Assembly (NCBI RefSeq): GCF_019752415.1
Contig: NZ_JAIEME010000037.1
Location: 1-47,867, forward strand
DNA from: Nitrosomonas sp.
GTDB taxonomy: Bacteria; Pseudomonadota; Gammaproteobacteria; Burkholderiales; Nitrosomonadaceae
Length of the DNA stretch: 47,867 nt
Direction of reading: 5' to 3'
Numbering within the stretch: the first letter of the stretch is position 1; each line of letters begins with the position of its first letter. Shown piece after piece: positions 1 through 8,152 of the stretch. The notes under the pieces were generated by a model. That model saw nothing but the letters and a program-made list of their open reading frames with translations, made no database searches and was not told the DNA's origin. Made by a program: the position numbers and the translations under genes.

Positions 1-145
1 TTGCCTCTGTCATTTGCCTAATGCTACCAATTCCACCATCTGCTGACGAAACTCCGGTGGGTAAGCAGGTTTGTAGTTTTGTGTCATATTTCTTCTCCTT
101 TAAACAGAACATAATGTGTCCGTTCAAAGGGGGCAACTCCAATAA
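1..145 (-). mobile_element. End of an IS3-like element with disrupted orfA remnant
   Basis: On the minus strand an ATG at 87 is preceded by a strong Shine-Dalgarno (ctcctt at 94-100 on the plus strand). It opens a frame beginning MTQNYKPAYPPEFRQQM, typical of the helix-turn-helix N-terminus of IS3-family OrfA proteins. The frame hits a stop (TGA, 12-10) after 25 codons, so it is frameshifted or decayed, and it runs off the window at base 1. The sequence around 115-140, with its CAAAGGGGG run, is probably the terminal inverted repeat, but the exact element boundary cannot be fixed without the other end. The family assignment rests on the protein start only. Confidence 0.5.
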
Positions 146-438
146 AATGTGCATGGCACCATGCTTCAATTAACTTATTTGGGGAAAAATTTACATTGAA
201 TAATAGAAATTGGCTGACCCAATTCCGCTGATGATCAGCGAGTGACGGAACCACCGCACAGCTATACAATGGTTCGCAATCATCTTTTGTACGGATTGCA
301 ACATTCCGATTTAAATTCAAGATATTTATTGACGAATTCCATTCAAATAAGCAAAGTATCGTTCAATGCGTTAAAATATTTTGATTTAAATCCGTTAATA
401 CTCGCTTAAGTTCTAAAACATATTAAATCGAGTACTTT

Positions 439-1134
439 ATGATGCGTTCTATTATTATTGGACTGTCTGTTATATTTTTTTCCCTATCGGCGATTGTCAC
501 GTTTAAAGCGTTAAAACTTCCGGTTCACGCAATGGCTTATCAAGATTACCGGTCGGAAATAATACCTATTCCTGTACCACCTGTTCCTGCTCCTGCATCC
601 ATTCCTGAATCAACAACCGATGCCTTCAATTATTTAACTGAAGATCAGGATACCAACAGGGCGCTTGTTGAAGGTGTGGATAAAACAATTACCCAGTTTA
701 AGAATCAACCGGCAACAACTGAAAGCGCTTTAAAAGACAATAAAACTATCGATACTAAATCTCAATCACGAACACTGACAATATTTGATGGCAAAACATT
801 TCTTTCTGGACAAGATGTTTTCCAAGATGTTACTTACGCTACGATTGAAAATTTGGTCAAAGAAATATCATCATCTCCAGATAGCCGCGTCCTCATAGAA
901 GGCCATACCGACAACATCCCAACCGGTAAACCAGGTACCGATAATATGGATTTATCATTACGCCGTGCAAAAGCCATTTCAAACATCCTGGTGTTGCATG
1001 GCATCCCGAAAAACCGGATATCAGCTACTGGTTATGGTGATACTCGCCCGATATCTTCCAACACGACCGAAGAAGGTAGAGCAAAAAATCGTAGAGTCGA
1101 AGTAAAACTAATGCCGCAAGAAGGAACAAATTAA
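439..1134 (+). CDS. OmpA-family peptidoglycan-binding envelope protein
   Basis: 231 residues. An N-terminal hydrophobic segment (about 3-25) acts as membrane anchor or uncleaved signal, followed by a proline-rich linker (about 35-55). The C-terminal OmpA domain (about 115-228) shows GHTDN, an LSLRRAKAIS helix, GIPKNRISATGYG and the closing GRAKNRRVEV, the elements that bind diaminopimelate in peptidoglycan. It therefore probably sits in the inner membrane or periplasm and contacts the cell wall. Its stop overlaps the start of the ExeA-like ATPase gene (TAATG), which implies translational coupling and a shared function. The start could be either of two adjacent ATGs. The family is clear, the specific role is unknown. 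Confidence 0.85.
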   Translation: MMRSIIIGLSVIFFSLSAIVTFKALKLPVHAMAYQDYRSEIIPIPVPPVPAPASIPESTTDAFNYLTEDQDTNRALVEGVDKTITQFKNQPATTESALKDNKTIDTKSQSRTLTIFDGKTFLSGQDVFQDVTYATIENLVKEISSSPDSRVLIEGHTDNIPTGKPGTDNMDLSLRRAKAISNILVLHGIPKNRISATGYGDTRPISSNTTEEGRAKNRRVEVKLMPQEGTN

Positions 1135-2354
1135 TGCACATGTACGCACAGCACTTTAACCTTAATTTACTTCCATTTGAGAATGTACCGGATCCACTAT
1201 TTTTTTATGATCAGGGTGATCATGCTCGTATACGCAAACAGATCTCCGGATCTTTACAGAGCGGTCGAGGTTTAATCGTCGTAACCGGACCAATCGGCTC
1301 CGGCAAAACCACACTCAGTCAGATGATAAAATCTGATTTTCCCGAAGACATCCAGGTAATCTGGATGGCTGAGCCGCCTGCCAACAGTTCTGATCTGTAT
1401 CTATTTCTTGCGCAGGAGCTTGGATTACAACCTACATCATCTGAAAAAACCTTTGTAATGCGGGATATCAGAAATGCGCTTTTAAAAATCAATTCTGAAG
1501 GAAAAAAATGCCTGGTCATTATGGATGAATCACATCTGATGTCAGATGATGTTATCAACGGCATTCGTTTACTGAACAATCTTGAAGAAGGATCCACTAA
1601 ACTCATTCAGCTATTGCTTCTCGGTCAGGAAGAATTGATGGAAAAGATCAACAAACCGGAGATGGCACCCTTTAAACAGCGGATCGCTGCACTTGAAACG
1701 CTGGGAAAAATGAATGTTGATAGGGTACTGAAATATATCACACATCGCATCCAAGTAGCTGGCGGTGCTCCCAACCTGATTTCAGATACCGGATGGGAAG
1801 CGCTTTCGATCGCATTTAGTTCCGGCGGAACACCACGGACGATTAATTCTCTGTGTGACAGATCATTCAATGTGGCGTATGAAAGAGACAAGCCACTCGT
1901 CGACGCGCAAGATATCTATGAAGCGACACAGAGAATGGGATTGGTTACCGATGTGTTTCATTACATCATCTTACTCAACAACAGAGAAAGAAAAAAACAG
2001 GAATTGCAGCAAGCAACACAGGAAGTTGCCAATAGTGCCGTTCTGGAAACAGCGTCGCTACCGCCGATTGAGAAAGAAAAATCCGTGACATCTATTACAA
2101 AGAAAACAGAGCAAGAGAACAGAGTAGTAAATGATCAGACTCCTGAAATTTCTGGAACAGAAGTAGATGTTTCCGAGAAATCCTATGACGATATTGCCAA
2201 GACAATTAAAGCCAAATATGAACAAAAAAGTTTAATGGTACCATCTACATTGCTGGCATTATCAATGGTCGCATTCATGGTTAGTGTTTGGTTTTTTTGT
2301 CACCGCACGGACTCTGCAGGATTCCTCGGCTGTCTCATGGATTTGCTCAGTTAA
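1134..2354 (+). CDS. ExeA/GspA-like AAA+ ATPase with C-terminal membrane segment
   Basis: 406 residues. The start MYAQHFNL...PFENVPDP is typical of ExeA-type ATPases of secretion and exosortase-associated loci. Walker A is GPIGSGKTT (52-60) and Walker B CLVIMDE (126-132), with a sensor stretch ending LLLLGQEEL (about 160-168). A charged linker (about 285-360) leads to one predicted membrane helix (about 366-389). ExeA of Aeromonas works with a partner to carry an outer-membrane secretin through peptidoglycan; here the OmpA-domain gene immediately upstream could supply wall binding. No secretin or other type II secretion gene lies in the window, so the client is unknown. The first ATG overlaps the upstream stop; a second ATG two codons later is also possible. 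Confidence 0.85.
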   Translation: MHMYAQHFNLNLLPFENVPDPLFFYDQGDHARIRKQISGSLQSGRGLIVVTGPIGSGKTTLSQMIKSDFPEDIQVIWMAEPPANSSDLYLFLAQELGLQPTSSEKTFVMRDIRNALLKINSEGKKCLVIMDESHLMSDDVINGIRLLNNLEEGSTKLIQLLLLGQEELMEKINKPEMAPFKQRIAALETLGKMNVDRVLKYITHRIQVAGGAPNLISDTGWEALSIAFSSGGTPRTINSLCDRSFNVAYERDKPLVDAQDIYEATQRMGLVTDVFHYIILLNNRERKKQELQQATQEVANSAVLETASLPPIEKEKSVTSITKKTEQENRVVNDQTPEISGTEVDVSEKSYDDIAKTIKAKYEQKSLMVPSTLLALSMVAFMVSVWFFCHRTDSAGFLGCLMDLLS

Positions 2355-2464
2355 ATTAATTGCTATATTTTTAGGTTAATTTTGTAAAATACAAAACCTT
2401 CGCATCTGGAAATAATGATAACTGATTATAAGCTTTGAATTAACTGGTTATCACGTCAGCATAA

Positions 2465-2485
2465 GTTAGCGGGACAGCAATGATT
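2465..2485. repeat. Solo IS terminal-repeat remnant
   Basis: These 21 bases match the reverse complement of 47739-47759, the outer end of the IS4-type element at the right edge, at 18 of 21 positions. No transposase lies next to it: the ExeA-like gene ends at 2354 and DUF2798 lies beyond. It may be the last trace of a deleted element. The rest of the 276-base gap 2355-2630 shows no gene or RNA that I can recognise. Confidence 0.35.
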
Positions 2486-2630
2486 CATGATAGTAATAAT
2501 TTCAAGTAGAACTATACCGGTACGCATCCTAATGGAGTCAATACATCCATGTATACTGGAGAGATTATCTTCATTTTGTAATGGAAACCATTAGGCGATA
2601 GAAAAAGTAATCTGCAGAACTATGGAATAG

Positions 2631-2852
2631 CTAACGTACAATTGCATCTACAGCGCGCCTATAGAGCGGTGACAGCGCAAGTAAAACACCAAAACCAATT
2701 GGAAAAGCAATACTCCATGAATAAAGCCATTCTCTGATAAAAGCATCAGAAAATCCAAGATTGACCGCGGTAACTGTCGCGGAAACACAACCGGTCATAG
2801 TTGCCGACATCATTAAACAATAAATACAATGCGCTAATATTTTTTGTCTCAT
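2631..2852 (-). CDS. DUF2798 family small membrane protein
   Basis: 73 residues from the ATG at 2852, chosen because GAGGG lies five bases upstream; an in-frame TTG four codons earlier is a weaker alternative. Two hydrophobic helices (about residues 8-30 and 43-62), the LGFSDAFIREWLYSWSIAFP stretch and a basic end match the DUF2798 family of small inner-membrane proteins of unknown function. The upstream region, including the first codons, recurs almost identically at 7421-7512, where the gene is truncated. The neighbouring deaminase gene reads towards it on the same strand. Confidence 0.7.
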   Translation of the reverse strand: MRQKILAHCIYCLMMSATMTGCVSATVTAVNLGFSDAFIREWLYSWSIAFPIGFGVLLALSPLYRRAVDAIVR

Positions 2853-2926
2853 ACGAGCCCTCAATTTTCCTGAACCACTCGACCAACTCTGACATTAGTA
2901 ACTATCGTAAGCAAATTAAAGCAAAA
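2835..2926. repeat. 92-bp duplicated segment, copy A
   Basis: Aligns without gaps to 7421-7512, differing at one of 92 bases. It spans the first codons of the DUF2798 gene, its leader, and the region just downstream of a deaminase gene. The flanking deaminase sequences are also related but less similar. This is one end of a segmental duplication that produced the two deaminase loci. Confidence 0.9.
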
Positions 2927-3470
2927 TAGCTTTGCAAAACTTCCACAGCCTGAGGACGCATCACTTCCCGTGTTACGCTAATTCCTCTTTGCTTCAACTC
3001 CTTTTCCCAGTGCAACGAACGGGGGCCTTCATTAAATCCGATTGCCTGTGCGTCCTCCAACCGTGCACCAAAAACAACCGAAGTCACACCCGCCCACAAC
3101 AACACACCCAAACACTGACAGCAAGGTTCCACACCGTCACCAACTCAAACGAACCATGACTTACGAGTTTATAACTTCTCAGCGTTTGTTCCGCTAAAGC
3201 CAATGCCATCACTTCGGCATGCAACAATGAAGATTTGCCGGGAACAACCCAATTGACTCCCGGAGCGACAAGCTCACCGGTATGTTGATCAAAAACAGCC
3301 GCACCGAATGGCCCTCCTCCATTTTTAACGCTTATGCCAGCTAAATCAATAACCAGAGACATTCTCTGATCTATTTCTGGAAAGGGCTTAGAAATATCAA
3401 TAACCCAAGTTTTAAACCATTCCGGGATTGGTAATGTAATATCTCTCCAGTATTTCATGATCTCACTCAA
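2902..3470 (-). pseudogene. Frameshifted nucleoside deaminase, degraded paralogue of 7544-8107
   Basis: Two frames together reproduce the intact deaminase at 7544-8107. The first part (from an ATG at 3470, or 3458 by alignment) carries the HAE zinc/catalytic motif. The frame is lost near 3136, where this copy has one base fewer than the intact gene (CACACCGTC versus CACACTGGTC). The second part then continues with EPCCQCLGVLLWAG. The last 62 bases before the downstream 92-bp repeat, including the native stop, are also missing, so the tail reads into flanking DNA and ends SYFALICLR. Both lesions are expected to abolish the enzyme, since the HAE and PCxxC motifs are no longer in one chain. Confidence 0.85.
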
Positions 3471-3676
3471 TATGAATTTTGAAATTTTTTAAGAAACGAG
3501 CTACTTTTTTAACTGTGCAAATGTTTTTTTCCTTTTACTTTTATCTGATCCTGCATAAAACCAAATGCTATAGATAGAATTCCTAACTTGCGTTCGCTCA
3601 TATACAAAGCATTATTTTGGTATCTGGGAGCAATAATTCATATTCAAATAATTGAATAATAGAACTTGAAATCGTG

Positions 3677-3690
3677 TAGGATAAGTCCTA
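3677..3690. promoter_or_regulatory. Inverted repeat TAGGA-N4-TCCTA upstream of the RlpA-like gene
   Basis: A perfect five-base inverted repeat with a TAAG spacer sits 34 bases before the proposed GTG start of the lipoprotein gene, in the only AT-rich leader region. The geometry suits a dimeric regulator or an extended -10 region. No regulator can be named. The rest of gap 3471-3723 shows no gene. Confidence 0.3.
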
Positions 3691-3723
3691 TGTCAGTGAC
3701 AAAGCTCCTTTATCCTTAAAATA

Positions 3724-4431
3724 GTGAAAAAACACAACACCATGAAAGATAGTTATATTTTCAGCCCTCTTATTTTATTATTATGTGGATGCATCGCAAC
3801 ACCAGTAATAAATGATACTTCGCATCCTACACAATCTATGAACACTCAGAATATTGATAGAGCACCCAACGCAAGTGTCCATACCGCCAAACAAACAGAG
3901 GTTCTGGTTTCATCAACTAGTCAAAATAAAATAAATAACTCTACACAAGAACCTCTATGGCCTTCCGAAACGGGCATCGCAACCTACTATGCCCCAGCTA
4001 TGGAAGGACGGAACACTGCAAGCGGCGAAGCCTATGACCCTGAGCAATTGACAGCAGCACATCGAACTCTTCCCATCGGTAGTAACGTTCGGGTGACTAA
4101 CCTTAAAACCAAGCAACAGATCATAGTGCGTATCAATGATCGCTGGGGTGGTAGCGGAGATCGAATTATTAACTTATCAAAACAAGCCACAATTCAACTG
4201 GGTTTTGGTTCTGCAGGCACCATGCCTGTACAGCTTGATGTAGAATCAATTCCACCTAACAATGGCGCACTACCAAGCGTCAGAGCTCAAGCACTACCAG
4301 TTCGGCTTGAAGAGAGCGGTATCAGAAATCATTCGAGATTGAGTATCTGCCAAAATGAAGCAGATATCCTAGGGCTAACAGAAAATTTCTATCGCAATCA
4401 TGTCACCGCCTGTTTGTCGCGAAGTGAATAA
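3724..4431 (+). CDS. rlpA: RlpA-like septal ring lytic transglycosylase, lipoprotein
   Basis: 235 residues. A hydrophobic signal segment ending LLLCGC (cysteines at 21 and 23) suggests lipidation and an outer-membrane lipoprotein. The double-psi beta-barrel core (about 80-155) contains GIATYYAP, GRNTASGEAYDP, LTAAHRTLPIGS, VRVTNLKT and VRINDRWGG, the conserved RlpA landmarks. The family cleaves naked glycan strands of peptidoglycan at division sites. No C-terminal SPOR domain is present, so septal targeting is not assured. The start is uncertain: GTG at 3724 or ATG at 3742, neither with a clear Shine-Dalgarno. The gene stands alone rather than with mrdB/dac genes, the usual rlpA context, so it may be a secondary paralogue. 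Confidence 0.75.
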   Translation: MKKHNTMKDSYIFSPLILLLCGCIATPVINDTSHPTQSMNTQNIDRAPNASVHTAKQTEVLVSSTSQNKINNSTQEPLWPSETGIATYYAPAMEGRNTASGEAYDPEQLTAAHRTLPIGSNVRVTNLKTKQQIIVRINDRWGGSGDRIINLSKQATIQLGFGSAGTMPVQLDVESIPPNNGALPSVRAQALPVRLEESGIRNHSRLSICQNEADILGLTENFYRNHVTACLSRSE

Positions 4432-4603
4432 AGCTTGCTCAACCAAAATGGCGTGCAAGTGTCACTTCGATGCAAGCAATTGAATTCGCCTAACCATACC
4501 AAGCTAAACACCCATATATCAACACATTTTAAATCAGAATTCTTATCTAAAGGCAATGCTCAAGAAATGTATAAAAATCAATTAATCACGAAAAAAGGAA
4601 ATT

Positions 4604-6976
4604 ATGAATAGCCTACATAAATGGCGCTTTTTTCGCTCCGGTGGTTTTGATCAAGTCCGTTTAGAAGAGGGGATCGATCTAAAATCTCTCGGTGAACTTG
4701 ACCCAAAGCTTTGGGCAGCCCTAAGTTGTCCAACTAACAACCTTGAGTTCGACAGTAAAACGCTTGAGTTCATTGATACCGATAAAGACGGACATATACG
4801 CGTACCAGAAATTATTGCTGCTGCTAACTGGGCAACGTCACTACTTAAGCAGCCAGGGGACCTTACCAAGGGATCGGATACTCTTCCGCTAAATTCTATT
4901 GACGATAGCACACCGGAAGGAGCCGCGTTATTGGCTTCAGCAAAACAAATTTTGCTGAATATCGGCAAGAAAAACGAGCTGACCATCTCAGTTGAGGATA
5001 CTGCAGACCTGAATAAGATTTTTGCCGATACAAAATTTAATGGTGACGGCATCATCCCTTCGAGTACAGCCACTGACACTGATACCCAATTAGTCATTGA
5101 GGACATTATAACTTGTGTCGGAGCGGAAGAAGACCGATCCGGTTTACCCGGTGTCTCGGAAGAAAAAATCAATCAGTTCTTTTTGGAAGCCAGAGCTTAT
5201 TCGGAATGGTGGCAGGAAGCGGAACGCGATGCAACCAATATTCTACTCTTAGGCGAAGAGACTGAAGCTGCCAAGTCAGCGTTTGATCGTGTAAAAATTA
5301 AAATTAATGATTACTTTACGCGTTGCCGACTTGCTGAATTCGATCAACGTGCAAGCGAACCGCTCAATCCTGCACTCACAGAATACGAAGCACTCGCCAG
5401 TAAAAATTTATCTACTGACTCCGAACAAATTGCCTCCCTGCCTATTGCAAAAATTGAAGCGAACAAACTACTTCCACTTACGGCAGGAATTAACCCTGCG
5501 TGGATTTTTGCAATCACCGAATTTAAGAATAAAGTGATCGGTCCTCTGCTAGGTGATAAAGAAAATCTCAATTACGAAGAGTGGCAACAATTGTGCAATC
5601 ATTTCTCAGCGCATCAAGCATGGCTCGATGCTAAACGCGGAGCTACCGTTGAAACCTTAGGAATCAGGCGAATTCGATATATTCTGGCAAGTGGCTATCA
5701 AGAGAAAGTCTTGTCTATGATCCATGAAGACAAAGCACTCGCCGAGGCATCAGATGCTATTATTTCTGTAGAAAAACTGATTCGCTACCACCGCGATCTA
5801 TTTCGTCTTTTGAATAACTTTGTATCATTCCGTGATTTTTATACTGCTCAAAACAAGGCTATTTTTCAAGCAGGATCTTTATATTTAGATGGTCGTAGTT
5901 GCGATTTCTGTTTACGGGTAACAGACGTTAACAAGCACAGCATCATGGCCAATTTAAGTGGCACTTACCTCGCTTATTGTGAGTGTCAGCGTGAAGGTAG
6001 TGACAATGAAAAGATGATTATAGCTGCGGCTTTTACGAATGGTGATGCCGATAATTTAATGGTAGGCCGTAATGGTATATTTTATGATCGCACAGGCCGG
6101 GATTGGAATGCAACCATCGTAAAAATCATCGAGCATCCCATCAGTGTACGCCAAGCCTTTTGGTATCCGTACAAGCGAATCGGCAAAATGATTGGTGAGC
6201 AGATCGAGAAAATGGCTAGCGCTCGCGAAAAGGCAGTACAGGATCAGGCGGCATCAGGTATCGCAAATACTACACAAACAAATGACACGGGCAAAACGCC
6301 TCCTGCTCCATTTGATGTGGGCAAGTTTGCAGGGATTTTTGCCGCCATCGGTCTGGCAATTGGCGCCATCGGCACCGCGATTGCATCCGTTGTTACCGGT
6401 TTTATCAGCTTAGTCTGGTGGCAAATGCCATTAGCTATCGTTGGATTGATCTTACTGATCTCTGGCCCGTCCGTTCTGCTGGCTTTTCTCAAACTACGTA
6501 AGCGTAACTTGGCACCCTTGTTAGATGGTAATGGCTGGGCAGTTAACACACGTGCAATTATTAATATTCCATTTGGAGCATCATTGACACAAATAGCCAC
6601 CTTACCACCCGGTGCTCAACGTTCACTCACAGATCCTTATGCAGAAAAAAAAAGTCCATGGAAATCTTATTTACTCATTTTGTTACTGCTAGGCAGCATC
6701 GCTTATCTTTGGCATACCGGCCACCTGCACCAAGGCACAGTTGAAGAATTATGGAATCAATTTTCATCCAACAAAAAAGAACCAGCCACTGAAAGCGAAG
6801 TTAAACCTGAAGCAGAAGCGGCAGTTGCCGCTCCCCAACCGGATGTTGCCCCTAGTGACCAAAAACAGGCCACAAAAGATGGATCGCAGCCGACAACTAA
6901 ATCTTCAGAGTTAGCACCCAATACACCGCTTCCAGCAGCACAAAATGTTCCAGCAGCTAAACCAGTTAATCGCTGA
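4604..6976 (+). CDS. Large EF-hand membrane protein of unknown function
   Basis: 790 residues with a good ribosome site (aaaggaaatt before ATG). A canonical EF-hand loop, DTDKDGHIRVPE, lies at residues 58-69 with acidic residues at positions 1, 3, 5 and 12. A second, degenerate loop (near DTKFNGDGIIPS) follows around residue 145. A long soluble, probably helical region runs to about 560. Two hydrophobic stretches (about 575-600 and 605-630), a basic loop and a third helix (about 686-705) follow, then a tail rich in Ala, Pro, Glu and Lys (730-790). I recognise no enzyme motif. Calcium sensing at the membrane is an inference from the single good loop. No operon partner is evident; two hairpins follow the gene. 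Confidence 0.7.
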   Translation: MNSLHKWRFFRSGGFDQVRLEEGIDLKSLGELDPKLWAALSCPTNNLEFDSKTLEFIDTDKDGHIRVPEIIAAANWATSLLKQPGDLTKGSDTLPLNSIDDSTPEGAALLASAKQILLNIGKKNELTISVEDTADLNKIFADTKFNGDGIIPSSTATDTDTQLVIEDIITCVGAEEDRSGLPGVSEEKINQFFLEARAYSEWWQEAERDATNILLLGEETEAAKSAFDRVKIKINDYFTRCRLAEFDQRASEPLNPALTEYEALASKNLSTDSEQIASLPIAKIEANKLLPLTAGINPAWIFAITEFKNKVIGPLLGDKENLNYEEWQQLCNHFSAHQAWLDAKRGATVETLGIRRIRYILASGYQEKVLSMIHEDKALAEASDAIISVEKLIRYHRDLFRLLNNFVSFRDFYTAQNKAIFQAGSLYLDGRSCDFCLRVTDVNKHSIMANLSGTYLAYCECQREGSDNEKMIIAAAFTNGDADNLMVGRNGIFYDRTGRDWNATIVKIIEHPISVRQAFWYPYKRIGKMIGEQIEKMASAREKAVQDQAASGIANTTQTNDTGKTPPAPFDVGKFAGIFAAIGLAIGAIGTAIASVVTGFISLVWWQMPLAIVGLILLISGPSVLLAFLKLRKRNLAPLLDGNGWAVNTRAIINIPFGASLTQIATLPPGAQRSLTDPYAEKKSPWKSYLLILLLLGSIAYLWHTGHLHQGTVEELWNQFSSNKKEPATESEVKPEAEAAVAAPQPDVAPSDQKQATKDGSQPTTKSSELAPNTPLPAAQNVPAAKPVNR

Positions 6977-7035
6977 GTTTATTTATGCTGATTGGATTTA
7001 TTTCAATAAATTAGCTCCGCGCGCCCTGCACCTAT

Positions 7036-7056
7036 CCCCGTGGCAAGACCACGGGG
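7036..7056. repeat. Perfect hairpin, 8-bp stem, 5-base loop
   Basis: CCCCGTGG (7036-7043) pairs with CCACGGGG (7049-7056) around CAAGA. It lies 60 bases after the EF-hand protein gene. There is no T-run after it, so it is not a classical intrinsic terminator; together with the next hairpin it resembles REP-type intergenic palindromes. Confidence 0.6.
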
Positions 7057-7090
7057 AATCGCAAGTCCAAAATAAACTGTTAACTTTTTT

Positions 7091-7115
7091 GGCGGATGAC
7101 GCAAGCTCATCCGCC
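7091..7115. repeat. REP-like palindrome, 9-bp stem
   Basis: GGCGGATGA (7091-7099) pairs perfectly with TCATCCGCC (7107-7115) around a seven-base loop. A T-run precedes rather than follows the stem on the plus strand, and the minus strand gives As after it, so neither direction makes a standard terminator. The GGCGGATGA arm resembles enterobacterial REP arms, by memory only. Confidence 0.6.
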
Positions 7116-7187
7116 CTGCTTCACTGTCAATGACAGCATTCCAGAAGAAATGTATCTTGAGTACAGAGTTCATCTTTATGTTGTTAT

Positions 7188-7400
7188 ACGCTCCGTTTCT
7201 TCCGCGATCTGACTGATCGAATCGTCAGTGGCAGCCTTGCTTCAGTTAAAGAACTGGCAGATTGAATTTTTACCTATTTGGCTGACCGCAATCAAAATCC
7301 CAAACGTTATGTCTGGAATGCCAAGGGCGAAATAATTTTGCGGAAAATTCAGCGTGCCCGTAACGTTATGATGAAATCTCAGCATTGTTTGCATGTATAA
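7188..7400 (+). pseudogene. IS630-family transposase 3' remnant
   Basis: Reading from 7188 in one frame gives TLRFFRDLTDRIVSG, then KELAD, a stop (TGA at 7257-7259), then TYLADRNQNPKRYVWNAKG and a basic end terminating at TAA 7398-7400. RFFRDLTD...R and NPKPFVWTA are the characteristic C-terminal blocks of IS630/Tc1-like transposases. The N-terminal two thirds are absent, the internal stop kills the frame, and no terminal repeat is visible. The remnant directly abuts the truncated DUF2798 copy at 7421, which suggests its insertion or deletion removed the rest of that gene. Confidence 0.75.
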
Positions 7401-7420
7401 ACATTTGAGAGACACTACAT

Positions 7421-7512
7421 TAATATTTTTTGTCTCATACGAGCCCTCAATTTTCCTGAACCACTCGACCAACTCTGACATTAGTAACTATCGTAAGCGA
7501 ATTAAAGCAAAA
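7421..7512. repeat. 92-bp duplicated segment, copy B
   Basis: Copy of 2835-2926 with a single difference (7499, G versus A). Here the DUF2798 reading frame survives only for its first codons before it meets the sequence next to the IS630 remnant. Within the 567-base gap 6977-7543 the contents are thus two hairpins, the transposase remnant and this repeat. Confidence 0.9.
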
Positions 7513-7543
7513 ATATCTCAAATTATCTAGATCGGTTTGAAGC

Positions 7544-8107
7544 TTATAGCTGACTATTATAAATTTCTCCGGTATAGCTTTGCAAAACTTCTACAGCCTG
7601 AGGACGCATCACTTCCCGTGTTACGCTAATTCCTCTTTGCTTCAACTCCTGTTCCCAGTGCAACGAACGAGGACCTTCATTAAAACCGATCGCCTGTGCA
7701 TCTTCCGAATGCGCACCACAAACAACCGAGACCACACCTGCCCACAGCAACACACCCAAACACTGGCAACACGGTTCCACACTGGTCACCAGCTCAAACG
7801 AGCCATGACTTGTGAGTTCGTAGCTACGCAGCGTTTGTTCCGCTAAAGCCAGCGCCATCACTTCGGCATGCAATAATGAGGATCTGCCGGGAACAACCCA
7901 GTTGATCCCCGGCGCAATGAGCTCGCCGGTATGCTGATTAAAAACGGCCGCGCCGAATGGCCCCCCTCCATTTTTTATGCTCATACGAGCTAAATCAATG
8001 ACCAATGCCATTCTCTGATTCACATCGGGAAAAGCTTCCGGGATTCCGTTAGCCCAGGTATTGAGCCATTCTGGGATCGGTAGTTTGATGTCGGTCCAGT
8101 GATTCAT
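7544..8107 (-). CDS. Zinc-dependent nucleoside/guanine deaminase family protein
   Basis: 187 residues, intact. The cytidine-deaminase fold signature is complete: HAE at 80-82 (zinc histidine and proton-shuttle glutamate) and PCCQC at 112-116 (two zinc cysteines), with NGGGPFGAAV before them. This arrangement places it with the tRNA-adenosine/guanine deaminase type (HAE...PCxxC), cytosolic. The N-terminal extension of about 30 residues and the lack of a purine operon leave the substrate open; guanine or another base is possible. It is the functional partner of the broken copy at 2902-3470. The C-terminal end YTGEIYNSQL, lost in the other copy, is retained. Confidence 0.8.
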   Translation of the reverse strand: MNHWTDIKLPIPEWLNTWANGIPEAFPDVNQRMALVIDLARMSIKNGGGPFGAAVFNQHTGELIAPGINWVVPGRSSLLHAEVMALALAEQTLRSYELTSHGSFELVTSVEPCCQCLGVLLWAGVVSVVCGAHSEDAQAIGFNEGPRSLHWEQELKQRGISVTREVMRPQAVEVLQSYTGEIYNSQL

Positions 8108-8152
8108 TGTGCACGCAATAAGAAATTATCAGATCAGTCGCTAAGAAAACAA

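Noticed and set aside
84..320. 78-residue minus-strand frame beside the left IS remnant
   Set aside because: It overlaps the IS end and its ribosome site, and its sequence resembles no protein I know; most likely chance.
6945..7133. 62-residue frame after the EF-hand gene
   Set aside because: Overlaps the end of the real gene and covers both palindromes; not coding-like.
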